A stretch of DNA of 64,000 nucleotides from NCBI GenBank assembly GCA_948470475.1, contig OX419337.1, positions 31,145,372-31,209,371 of the forward strand, given 5' to 3'. The position numbers and the translations under genes were made by a program. The notes beneath the pieces were generated by a model. That model was not told the origin of the DNA, did no database searches, and saw only the letters and a program-made list of their open reading frames with translations. This document shows positions 1 through 11,701 of the stretch, one piece after another; position 1 is the first letter of the stretch; each line of letters starts with the position of its first letter. The DNA comes from Galaxea fascicularis. Its lineage: Eukaryota > Cnidaria > Anthozoa > Scleractinia > Euphylliidae.

Positions 1-209
1 GAGAAATAATTCAAGGACAGCAGGAAAAATGTTCCTTAAAATTTAAATACTTCTGAAATAGGAATGCCACCATATACAAATCAGAAGGAAGTCATGCTAA
101 GTATCACATGGTCTCAAACTTACCGTGTTTTATCAGTGTTTTTAATCCCCCCCCCCCCCCCCCTGCAATTTGAACAGCATGTAATGTCTGTACAAAGTCG
201 TTAACTCAC

Positions 210-3200
210 CAGAAAGCAAAATATTAGAGCCACCTTTGCAACTTGCCATATAGGTAGCTTCTGCATGTCACCATTTTTGTGTGGAAGTTTAGCTAACCCT
301 GCTTGCTCAGCAACATGATCTGAAGGGCAAAAATCGAGTTGTGTAAACCTTTAAAGCCCTGGCCAAACTGACTTGCAAGTAGTCGCAAGTAGCTGCAAGC
401 TGAACTTGGGTTGGGTGGCCAAACGGACTCGCTAGGTTCGTCGCAAGTTCATGTAAGTCGCAAAAAAACCCACTCCAAGGCTACGGCTTAGTCCCCTACA
501 GCCAAAATGTAATCTTATATCCTGTATTTCATTGGCTAATAGGTTACTATAACAATGCATGGACGTCACTCAACTTGCATTGACTTGGGTTGGGTGGCCA
601 AACGGTGAAAAATGTGCGTCAACTTGCGCGCAAATCTGATCTCGACCAAAGTGAGCGCAAGTCATCGCAAGTTAACGCCGTTTGGCCAGGGCTTAGACTG
701 GAGCTCTGTCACGCCATTTCGGTCCACCGTGAAATGCTAAGGGATGTCTTTAAATTAGGGAAAACCCAAAAATAATGAAGCAGTTTATTTACTCGGACTG
801 TGTTACTGCACTGTGACTAATACTGTGTTCTTCTGTTACGGATAGCAAGGATGGAAATGGTGGTCTCCTTTGCAGCCGTTTTTTGTGATGTCACGCAACG
901 CTCCCGGGGAGAGGGTGCATTTTGAAAAATTAATAGCCAAGTAAAATTTTGTACTATGGATGATTTTTCCTGCAAAAAAATGATTGATCACTTTCTCCTA
1001 CATTTCATTAAGTAAACAGTAAAACTTCCATGACAAAGCCCCTTTATGCCTTGATAATTAAAGCAGGTGGTTTTAGAGTTTACCACCAGTACTAGATAAT
1101 TTAGCACTGTCCAAGGTAACTGTCCACAGTTACCTCAGATTTAAAAAAAACTGATGCCATTGTTTGCTTTAACGAACAACCCTATTTACGGTTATACTGA
1201 GCAGACAGACTACGGTGAAACTAATTAGATTAAAACTGTCGGAACACTATATGTAGAAATATTTCAAAAATGTCTGTGGTGTTGCAATGAAAACAAAACT
1301 GATTCAAGATGGCTAAATCTGCAACCTGTAACATCAACCACTTTTGAGGTTTTTACTTATTTAAAAATAAGTGGGTTCAGTTCTGGAGGTTTCACCGTGC
1401 ACCTGATTGGATGAAGAACAATTTAAACATTCCAGATGAAATAATTCTAAGTGTTCACAGCTTTGTGAGTTTCAGAGTGAGTAATAAATTGACATACCAG
1501 TACTTGGAATAATCTCATAGGAACTGCTTCTGACTTCCACAGGTCCACCACTTGTTATTTCATCATTTGTGACTTCCACAATAGAGGACTCATTCTGCAA
1601 AGCAAACACTAGATGGTTGCTTTTACCATCAAAGATCACTTGAAGCAACTTGCAAAATCAGGCCCTTTTGATGTAATGTTAAATTCTTTTTGCGAGGCAC
1701 AGAAAAATATAAGGTAAATTGCAAGGAGAAACTGGCAATTCATCTGAAGGGACTTTTTTCAGGCACCCCTTATTGCCGAAAGAGTTGCACCATCATTAAG
1801 TTTTAACACCCCTGAGTAACATACAGTCATGTATTATTGCTAAATGACTGGTTCAGCACAAAATGAGCAAATTAAAAGTGCATTTTGGTCTTTGTGCCTC
1901 TTTGTGATGATTTGGTTTAATTTACCGCTTACATCAATGATCTGTACCTAGGACTTTTGACAGTAAATTTAGGCCTCCAAATCATGAACTAAGAATCCTT
2001 CTGTGGGGGTTCATAGATATTTTGTGAAACCTGGCATTTTGGATTTTACAACTTACATTGATTAGCATAAGTTTAAATTTCATTCTTTTCACGTTGTTCA
2101 GTCACTTGCAGTCCTTGGAGAAATATGGTTTAAGGGACCATTCATTTTTTGTACGGGGTAGGTGGGCTGCCAGGATCTGGTGGTGTGTCATATGCAAATT
2201 GTATGACCGCTCCCAGCTTAACAATTTTAGTCACATAATGCCCCTCAAAAAGATTTTTTTGGGGGATGCCCCCCCCCCCCTTCCCTGCTAGCAGAGGTCT
2301 CTCAGGGCGAGAAATAAATGAAAGTCGAGGAGAGAGACCTCTGCTGGCTTCCGACGGGTTGTTTGATGAAGCCTCCGACCAAATTTCTGGTCGAAACTTA
2401 TTACCGGTTTTCAAAACCGGTTTCCGTTACACAAGACTGCGCATGCTCTGTTTTATTCCCTGCTGAAAACATCTGAGCCCACTGTGTCACAAGCAAAACA
2501 TTCTTTCGATCAAACTATAATTAAAATCGGCTATTAATTAATCTTCCCCTGATGATCACAATATCAAAGAAATAACATCAATACAGAAGAAAGACATCAT
2601 TGTGTTCTTGGAAAAATGCGATACATTTGTGTGCCTTCCGACAAACTCCGGAAAATCCCTGAAATTCCAACTGGCCATTCGCGTGCAACTCCGAGTTTAC
2701 ACTTTTACTCTCCCAAGCCACTCGTTTTGGATGTGTCTCCGTTGAATTCCCTCATAAAGAACCAGGTATTTTCATGTGAAAGACTGGAAATTGAAGCTAT
2801 CAAGATCTAAGGCGACTTGCCTTCCCTTGAAGGCTTAGAAATCGCATTTCATGACCTGAAAATTTGCTTGTTGTGAATCATCGAGTAATTTGAGTAACCG
2901 GTTTGCAGAGTCAGGTCTCATATGACCAAAACGTCATTCATTGTTAAGGAAATGCTGGCGCCTGCGCGACAGAGAACTTGTCGGAAGCTGACAGAGGACT
3001 CTCCTTGAGTACATTTCTTCTCGTTGTGAGAGACCTCTGCTAGCAGGGAACCCCCCCACCCCTACAAAATAAGTTCACCAGCTATTCTTCCAACGTTTTA
3101 TCTCAAAATTCTGCTCAAATGCCCCTTTTCCCTATCCCATACAAAATGAGCAGTTACTGAATGATTTAAATTCCATGGCTTCCTTCTAAATTAGCTTATT

Positions 3201-6200
3201 AGCTTGTCCCATTCACAGTTAGCAAACGTTTTGAAAATCAGAATATCATTATATTACCATAAGTGGTCTGCGAACTGGAGATGTCTCAATCAAGGAAGGT
3301 GGCTCAGGTGAATTCAGTAGTGATGAGCTTTCTCCAGTTTGATTCACTGACACAGTTATCTGCAAGTAGAGACAATAATTACTGAAACCAGGCAATAAAA
3401 ATGCATTTAACTATAATGTGGTTGCAGAAAATATATAAATCCATACCTCTCCAACAGAAGACTTTTGGTTTGCCCCCCCCCGCCCCCATCCAGAATTTCC
3501 AATTACCCCTCCTCCCTTCTCCCCCTCCACCCCCCTTGGAATTTCCATTGACCTTCCATGGGGGATATTTTCTTCAACTGAATATTTAGTAATTAATAGT
3601 AAAGTAAACAAAGACATTGTAGAGACAAAGTTAGCCTTGGTCACTTTCCTGGGCTTCGCTATTCTCATGAAAGGTCTCAGAAACAAATTGATGCACTATT
3701 ACCAAAATTTTAATAAGCACTGGCACTATAAAGTTCTAATTGCCTGCTTTCACATCCATGGCTGCCATTAATGGAGAGTTCAGAGAGTAAAAATGATTTT
3801 GGTGAGTTTATTGAACTCCCAGAAGTATAACCTGGAGACCTGTAGAGGACAAGCCTTTTCAGTTGCCAGCCCAATGCTATGGGATGCTTATAACTCTTTT
3901 AAAAGCACATCTTTTCAAACAAGTTTTTAATGCACTGTATGAATTAAATTTATTTTATAATTAATAATTTATATTATTAATATGTAATTTGTAATTTTTC
4001 CTTTCAGTAATTTCTTAGTTTCTAATTTTTGTTGTGAATTAGTGCCATTGAGCTTTTGGCCCTATATAAATAACTGGTCTGTTTTATTATTATTACTACG
4101 GTATTATTCTTCTTATTATTATCATATGATTATTATTACTTAACTGCTGTATTGAAATTTATATAATTCTGCTAAGTGAAGAACCCATTACTAGGTTCTT
4201 CACTTTGCAGTTGATTTGAGAAAATCCCTTTCATGGGGGTGGTGTGGATATTTTCTGCAACCACACAATATTCCCTCAGGGGTACACTGAGCTGTATTGT
4301 ACAAGCTTCATTTATGCACCAATAAATAGCTTACGTCTGAAGATCTATTCTTCTTTCGGCACCCTGTGCACTGGTGTCTCCAGGGCTTTAAAAAGAGAAA
4401 GCCTGTCAAATAGATCATGAATGACGATGTGTTGAAATATGTGAGGAAGAAAGGCTTGTCAAATTCTTCATCTTTGAAGATATACTGGAATGAAAAAAAA
4501 AGCACTTATTGTTGACATTCACTTGGCAATTACTTTGGATAAATATTAATAAAAATATCCTACAAATATCTGAGAAATCCTTTAGTTAACCCTAAAAACC
4601 TTAACAGTGACCAGAGACTGCTTTCCCATTGCAGTATCAGCATGTTAGCTATCACACAAGTTAAGAGAATCAAGGAAATGACCATCAAACATGAAACGTC
4701 TTGAGGTTTAACCAAATTTGCTGAACTATTAACAGTTAATTAAGATCAATCCTAGGTAAGTTTTTAATTTTTGAGCACCACTTCCCAACCAATGCAGCAG
4801 CACAGTTTCTTTAGAAACTAGTACCCCCCTTTTGTTATATGCTTGAAATAATGACTACAGTTGATTCTAAACCAAAATAAACATGAGATTTCTTTAAACT
4901 GGCTAAATTATTAACAACCCTGACCCAGCCTCTGTTAAGGGAACAGTTGTGTTGGTCCCATGGGTGTCAATTGAGTGAAAGTTCCATTGCCATGTACAAA
5001 AGAAATTCTGTATGCTTGAAGACTTCTGGAAATGCAGATTGGACCAAAATAGGCTATTTGACTCCAAGAAGAAAACTACAACGCATGCCATAAGTTTTTA
5101 GGCAATTCCTGCTTTCCCCCTCTACTTCTTTGCAATGTTGAGCTTAAAGTGCTACTTCCACTAAAATCCCCCGTGGGGAGGGGGGTACTCCTTGGAATCT
5201 TTGGTAGGAGTGTGCCGCCCAGTTCTCAAATCCGGATCCTATTCCAGACCAAAACATTCCATTTCCCACTCCTGTTTTCAGGCCAGGTGTCTCTAAAGAA
5301 CATACCCATTTTCAGACCTGGCCTGACCAGTTCCAAATTTTCACACTGGCTTTGTTGTACCACAATAAAGCTTGGCATCAGTGCCAAAGTCAAGAATTGG
5401 CTAAATACAGGTTGAATGATATATTTTGGTTACTATTATACATTTGGAGTTGAAAAGAAAAATATGTTTAAGTGAATGATACATATGAAAGTCTTCATAA
5501 TTTTGAAAAATATGTTTATACGCTCTTGTAATTGTGGTTCTCTTGAAAACCACACCTTAAATTTCTGACCAAATTGGTCAAAATCTATACCTGTTTTCAG
5601 GCCAAAACGGATCAAAATCCATCCCTTTAATTTGGGGCGGCACAAACCTGTATAGCTTACGTAGGGGGGTATCCCCACTTCCCGCCTCCCCACCACCATG
5701 GGCCAAAAACAAGATTTGTCCATGTATGGCCTGAATGTTTCAACATTGGCTTAGTTTCTAGTTTCCAAGTTTCCGCACGAGTTTGGCAAGCTGGGCGTCG
5801 CATGGCCAAGGTCCATCTTATGACCCGCATTCGAAGTAGCCGCGTTTTTTTCGAGGCTTACAAAGACATGTCTTTCAGCGCAAGCATTTCTGAAACATGC
5901 GTGGCTAGCCCAAATTATGTTTTTAGATTCCAACTGCCCTTGCTTGGATCAGTTTTACCCGAACAATCACGAAACGCAATCGGCACCGGTCCTCCGCGGC
6001 GGTACAGCCCAAATGCTTACCTCCATCAGTTCGGCGGAGCCGACCCAAATCACATCTACCAACAGCAAAACCACAATCCCCAGCACTAAACGACGTCTCC
6101 GAATAGTTCCTTCCTCGTTGGACACGATGAAACGTACTAGGGCTGCCCATATTGGGCGAAGACAACTCCTACTAAGGTAACAACAGCTTGTCGATCGGGA

Positions 6201-6212
6201 ACTCGAAGTCAT
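210..6212 (-). CDS. SLC35F5: SLC35F5-like nucleotide-sugar-transporter-family protein, 5' five exons (partial)
   Basis: Coding exons in transcript order are 6212-6021, 4484-4335, 3359-3258, 1594-1498 and 319-210; all have GT/AG borders and phases that join (0,0,0,1,0), giving 217 residues. Exon 1 ends with the first membrane segment (LGIVVLLLVDVIWVGSAEL). Exon 2 carries the family stretch KPFFLTYFNTSSF and KPWRHQC. Exons 3-4 are a hydrophilic Ser/Pro-rich loop. Exon 5 ends WQVAKVALIFCFL, matching the start of the second membrane segment of SLC35F5. The human protein is about 520 residues, so more than half lies left of the window. SLC35F members are multi-pass transporters of the drug/metabolite superfamily; the substrate of F5 is not established. 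The start at 6212 is the first in-frame ATG of exon 1; an upstream exon cannot be excluded. Introns hold several DNA elements. Confidence 0.86.
354..694. repeat. MITE with AAGCCCTGGCCAAAC terminal inverted repeats
   Basis: The left end AAGCCCTGGCCAAAC is mirrored by GTTTGGCCAGGGCTT at the right end, and GCAAGT motifs recur just inside both ends. It has no coding capacity. It begins about 35 bp upstream of exon 5 of the SLC35F5-like gene, inside the preceding intron. Confidence 0.7.
2283..3048 (+). mobile_element. 0.77 kb non-autonomous DNA transposon, copy 1
   Basis: The ends are inverted repeats, CCCTGCTAGCAGAGGTCTCT at the left and its complement at the right. A second copy in reverse orientation is at 42070-42814, so this is a family. 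Interior landmarks shared by both copies are AACCGGTTTTCAAAACCGG, a stretch around AAATTTCTGGTCG, and a short ORF (2616-2810) whose first 50 or so residues are nearly the same in copy 2. No transposase domain is recognisable. It lies in the intron between exons 3 and 4 of the SLC35F5-like gene. Confidence 0.78.
5165..5700. repeat. Degenerate inverted-repeat element (GGGGTACTCC / TGCCGCCC family)
   Basis: The left part has GGGGGGTACTCC followed by GTGTGCCGCCC; the right part, read in complement, has GGGGATACCCCC followed by TTGTGCCGCCCC. Internal CTGTTTTCAGGCCA units recur at about 5271 and 5591. It looks like an old DNA element in intron 1 of the SLC35F5-like gene. Confidence 0.5.
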
Positions 6213-7236
6213 ATTATTGGAATATCCGTGATCACGCCTACAAAGGAAGAAATCCCCTCGGCCTTGATGCCAGTGAAATAGAAGACGATTGCTGTATTTT
6301 TTTTTCTGTTTAACTGTGTAGTGCCCGGCCCAAGTTTAATCATAAATGTGAGGGACATGTGATGTTACATAAGCTCTTTACGATGTTGTCGATGATCGTT
6401 AGATGATGTTTTGCCGATCTTGTCACTACCACCGCTGACCATCGAACAACTACAACACTAGCCTGCGTAGCCTGCGTGGCCGGCGTAATCGGGAAAGGGG
6501 AAGGGGAGCGAGGGAGGCGAGAAAAAATGAGGGGGATTGGGGAGAGGAGAGAGGGAACGCCTGCCACAAGAACCCCATTCGCTTCATCGTTGCTATGCCG
6601 ACTAAGCTACGAGGTCGGACAGAGCTTGAAGTCGGGGACGATTAACGTGGTGAATCGCGGCGAAGAGAAAGTAAGGGACTACCAACGCTTTACTAGGGCT
6701 AACGCCCAGTGGGTTTTTCGTGGGTTTATCTTAGCACTTCAATTTACACTTCAATATATATTGCTATCGGGCGATCGACGACCAATCGATAATCACAAGC
6801 TTGAGTCCTCGGTTTGCCATCGATTATTATTGACCATCGTTTGCTGTGAAGCAAATTGTTTTTTATCAAATCTCGACCAATGACCTACCCGCGAGAGTAA
6901 TTCAGTTCCGGTCGTGGTCGCGTTTTCTTATTAGTTGTCTTGCATTATGCCTGCATTACATGTGGTCAGTAAATCTTTCCTCACTTATTTAATTCAACGG
7001 TGGTAATAATATTATAAGCCGTTTCATGGAGAGGCAGTACATATAGTCAATAATGTTTTACAAAAAATGTGTTAAGTTCATTTTAGTTCAGTTCATTTTT
7101 ATTTGCTTTTATAAATTATAGTACTAAATTACATATAATTATCATACATTTAGCAGGCAGTCCAGGAAGCTATTTTGCTTATTTAAAGGACTGCCTTAAG
7201 AAAAGGAGTAAAAAACTAGAATGTAAACTGTGGAAA

Positions 7237-7279
7237 TCGATGACAATCGATTACAATCGATGATAATCGATGGCAATTA
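7237..7279. repeat. Four tandem copies of a 10-mer AATCGATNNC
   Basis: The units AATCGATGAC, AATCGATTAC, AATCGATGAT and AATCGATGGC follow each other without spacing. More ATCGAT sites occur at about 6788, 6820 and 7326. Confidence 0.75.
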
Positions 7280-9361
7280 GAAAACAAATTTTTGAACTAT
7301 CTAATGGTCACTGATTTCCGAGATCAATCGATTAATTGTTATCGAATGTCGTCGATTGCTATCTAGCCTGCGTAGCAAGCGTTTGATTGGATGCGCCGGA
7401 AATGAGGCGCGAGAGACGAACGTAACGCTTGCCCGCAAACCCCACGATTCTGCCAGATCGCGTTCGCCCACGAACGCGAAGCTCTGATTGGTGCGCTAAC
7501 TGTCAAAATGTAAAGAAGTGAAATCTCAAATGTTTTTAAACATGGCTCAACAACACTTTTCACACTGGAAAATACCGTTTGAGAACCAGACGTTTTTAAT
7601 TTTGGTTTCGTGTACGGCGAACGGAGAGCCAAAAAAGCAAGAACCTCTCGGGTCCAAAGTCGATCAAATTATCGACGGCTAGTTTCGATATTCGGCGCAA
7701 ATCATTGCTGCACCAGAAAAAGATGAATTCTTTTTAATCAAACCTCAAAATCAACGAAGACAATGAAATGAACTAAGCCAAGATCGAGGTTTTTGGCCAC
7801 TGTTTCACAAGCTGTATAAACACGATCGATGATGAAGTATCCTCGCCATTTGTTCGATCGGTGCGTATGATATTTCTTGATTGGAATTCAAAATTAAAAC
7901 TTCGAAAATAGCATTTCCCCACTCAAAAACGGACAACGTTTTCTGTAGCAATCGCGGTCATTCGCTTGAAGAGTTAACTCTTTCTTTGTCTTCTTTGTTG
8001 CTAGACGGCGCAAAATAAAATGTTTACACATTCGATGATCATAATTAAAACTTTGCATGAATGTTATCGATGTAAGGTCACGCGTTTACACTCTCTGTCA
8101 TATGAGGTCTCAACACAGACAGCCCAATCGTGGTAGATGCGTCATCAAAAGTTGATATAAAAAAATTGACCGTTGAAAACCTAGAATTCCAACGAACCGA
8201 GTAGCGGTACGTGGAAATATTAATGTTCTAGCCAATTAAATCCTTCCTCCACTGTTTCTTTTCTGGGGCGTATAATGCAATACCATCAGAGCTTTTTTTT
8301 TTACATCCGAGGTCACTGTCCGTTCCGGATAATAAGCAAAGTCAAGAGAGGATGAAGTACCTCATCCCCTCTTGACAAAGTTGACACAAGAGCTCTCAAG
8401 TCCCACCCATTGAGCATGACACTCATGCAAACGAATATAATCTTACGCTCTCACGCTGAATATTAAGGTTTTTGATACAGCTCATTTTGAGGAAGAAATT
8501 TTTTAAGTATAAATTAAAAGTAACTATCTCACGGATCATCATTCTGGAAATAGCTTACTTCATATTCCCTTTGTACCGGTTTCGAACACTTTCCAACAGT
8601 GGGAATTCTCGTGCAGAGAGAGCCTTACACCGATCACGGTGGGTTCACTCACTACTGCACATGGTCACATGCTAATCGCAGACCAGTAACGTTGACTCTC
8701 TTCATATCAGTCCAATATGAATCCTTAAATAAGAATTAGAAGAACCAGGTTTTCTGAACCCGCAAGTGATGGGCCACCAAACCATTGTTTTGACAAAAAC
8801 TGCTGGTTATCAAGCTGGTTCTGGTCATTGCAGAACAAATCAACTAGAAAGCTCTGTGACGTGACAAGATCTGTTGTTGTGTGTTGGTCACTAGTTTTTA
8901 ATTTTAAAAAAAGTTTTTAGTAAAATATTTAAAAAACTTCAACATTAAAATTTTAAAAAATCGAAAAAAACATTTATTTAACATCAGTCATGTGAATGTT
9001 CTAAGGTGCTTACGTCTCTAACAGTACTGTAAGAGAAAAAAAAACCTTGTGGATTTCTAACCACCGCCATCTTTAAACAGAGTTCATAAGGATTTAGGAG
9101 AGCTTACTATGCCGATCTGTGATTGGTTTGTTTTAATTTGGTGGCAGGGACTAGTCAAACAAGCAGTTCACACGAAGGGTTTTGAGGGACAAGTTGCTGG
9201 GACTTGTCCCACAAATTCAAACCAGTTGGAATTCTTGGGTGAATGAATCAATTCAGAGGGTGGCCAGCTTGGCGTGATATCCCAAAAAAGGCTTATGGTG
9301 TATGAGGCCACACATAAACAGCCATAAGTCAACACGGAGTTTGCCGAGTGCTGAAACCATG

Positions 9362-9464
<103 letters not shown>

Positions 9465-11026
9465 AAGAAAGGACATTTTTTGTGGACCTGGCACATTGCC
9501 ATGGTAACTGATATGACTTCACAAGTATAGCCCAACAAATACTTATAGTTTGGCCAAGCCATCAAATTTCTTTCTTTGTAATCTTTCATCGTTTCACAAA
9601 CACAATAGCAACAAAAAACCCTTTTGAGCCTCCTTGAGGAAAAATATGATGGAACTTGAACAAAAAAAGTAAAATTGAATGTTTTTTAATTAGAATTAGA
9701 ATTTAATTTACTTAACTCAAAAGTTGAGTAATGAAGATGGAACTGAATGTTTGATTTCTTCTGTTTGGTACGAATGGATTAAAAAGATGAATTTAATTTT
9801 ATTAATACATTTATTTCACTAGTTTACTTTTTTCCTTATAGGCCTTGGCTAAATATTTATTTATGGAAACTTCATCACCAGACCCTTGGCATGCACTGTT
9901 CAATATTTTTGCCTGAAACACGAGCATAAAAATAGCAACAAAAATACAAATTTTGCTTTGGTGCAAAAAGGTAATTAGCAAGTGATTTCTGTGAGATAAA
10001 AATCCTATTATTCTTTTTAGATATTCTAATAAGTGAGTGACCTACTCTAATAATTGAATGATTCTACTTAGTCTTGGCATTTGCAAAGTGATTTAAAAGA
10101 GGCAGTCAAAGGAAATTCATTCCTGGAAGACAGACAAAACTAATCTCATTGGGAAAGCCGCCCTTTGATAAGCCTTCTTATGAGTAACTGAGCCTACAGT
10201 ATGCCTGCATTGGTAATGTGGTTACTTGTGAATAGGGCCTAAAAGTTCAGCCGAGGTCTTGAGTCATTTAGATTGGTAGTAGTCTCTTTTGGGACAGCAA
10301 AGCTCCAGTGCCTGACCTTAGTTAGTACTGTCAAGGTTTTGGAGAAACCTTACCGACGCAAATGTTTACATTTTGCATCCTTGGCATAAATTGTAGGTCA
10401 AAATGAAATTCAGGTTGAAATGAACTTGCTTTGTTGCCGACCCTAATTATTCTTGTATCATGAATGATTACAGTTAGGAGAAAAAGGAATAGAAAATCAA
10501 ACTTGGTTCAAATCATTTCAACCTAAATTTCATTTTGACCTACAATACATGTATTAAATGACAAGCTTCAAACAAACGAACAACATAAACTAAAAGTTCA
10601 TGACATTTTTGATAATCAGCATGAACAATAGTCCAATTTTTTTTTCTCTTCGTTTGTTTTGAGTGATTGATTTGGTAATAGCACTTCCTGTGATCTCTGT
10701 ACCCTGATCTATGCCATCTAAACCTCTGGGTTTGGCCTCTTTAGGCTGTCCTCTTGTAATTTCATGTTAGCACTACTATAAATACCAGTGATAAAGAAAT
10801 ATAGAAACTTTCACAAACCGCTAAACTGTGTGGATGGATAGCAACAGTTGCCACTGAGCCATACATTCTTTGTAAAATCTCGCCATTTTTAACATCTGTT
10901 TCTCACAAGAAATTCAACTACTCAAGCTCAAACTGTGGCCAGTACTAACATTCTCAAGAACTTTCAATTTGTGGTGTGCATTTAACTGTAACTTGATTTA
11001 CTGTTTATGTTAATAATAATGACTTA

Positions 11027-11290
11027 TTTCTATTGCGCGCGCGTGTTTCATATTAAATGCTCACACGTGCATTACAATTCTAAATTCTTTACAATAATCT
11101 CAAATTGTACCAAATCAAATCAAATGTTGGTTTTTGGAGACAGGGGAACCGGTGTACCTGGAGAAAAACCTCTCTGAGCAGAGTAGAGAACCAACAAACT
11201 CACACTTATGATGCTGAGTCCAGGTGTGGACCCAGGACACATTGGTGGAAGGCGAGTGCTCTCACCACTTCACCAACCCTGCTCCCGCTG
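11027..11290 (-). mobile_element. tRNA-headed SINE, minus orientation
   Basis: Read on the minus strand it starts with GGGTTGGTGAAGTGGTGAGA and CACTCGCCTTCCACC, the same head as the plus-strand SINE at 38436. It runs through a body with GGTACACCGGTTCCCC and ends near 11030 in a segment with GAAATAAGTCATTATT. A box-A-like head is visible. It lies about 400 bp downstream of the ENPP stop codon. Confidence 0.6.
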
Positions 11291-11339
11291 TTAATGTCAC
11301 CAATGAAGTAAAACATATAAACAAAGATCTTCCTGTTGA

Positions 11340-11490
11340 TGGCATGCCACCCTAAATGAGACCCTCATGGCTGAATATAATGGTGTTTTGCTCAGAACAC
11401 CCAAAGTGAGACCAAAATCCAAAATTTACGCCCCTAAGTGAGACGACCAGCATCCCTGCCCCTTTCATCTGTGAGTAACCCCCAGGCTGC
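11340..11490. repeat. Dispersed repeat fragment shared with 45120-45262
   Basis: Shared landmarks are AGTGAGACC, a stretch reading CCAAAATCCAAAATTTA here and CCAAATCCGGAATTTA in the other copy, CTAAG(T/C)(G/A)AGACGA, and GAGTAACCCCC versus GAGTCCCCCC. Confidence 0.55.
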
Positions 11491-11674
11491 ACTCCTAATG
11501 CTGACAATCAGAAAGGACCTGCTAACAGTGACTGCTAAAATGCTCAGTCCCTTTATGGTTCAAGCCATTAGCTTTTTGTCCAGTGTAAGAAACTTATGAG
11601 CTAATCAGATGAAAAAGCCTAAAACATATTTTTCTGCAACTAATTAAATAATTAACCAGTTTTAAATACTAAAT

Positions 11675-11680
11675 TTTATT
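11675..11680 (-). promoter_or_regulatory. Candidate poly(A) signal AATAAA of the ENPP gene
   Basis: The complement of TTTATT lies 22 nt past the ENPP stop codon, which would give a very short 3' untranslated region. A more distal signal may be used instead. Confidence 0.45.
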
Positions 11681-11701
11681 AATCAATATAAAGTTGTCTT
11701 T

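Noticed and set aside
150..163. Poly-C runs at 150, 2270, 37989 and 41565
   Set aside because: Simple homopolymers, noted only as possible assembly weak points.
6476..6883. 135-residue plus-strand ORF with a Gly/Arg/Glu-rich start
   Set aside because: It lies in repeat-like GC-rich DNA starting AGCCTGCGTAGC, with no homology or splice support.
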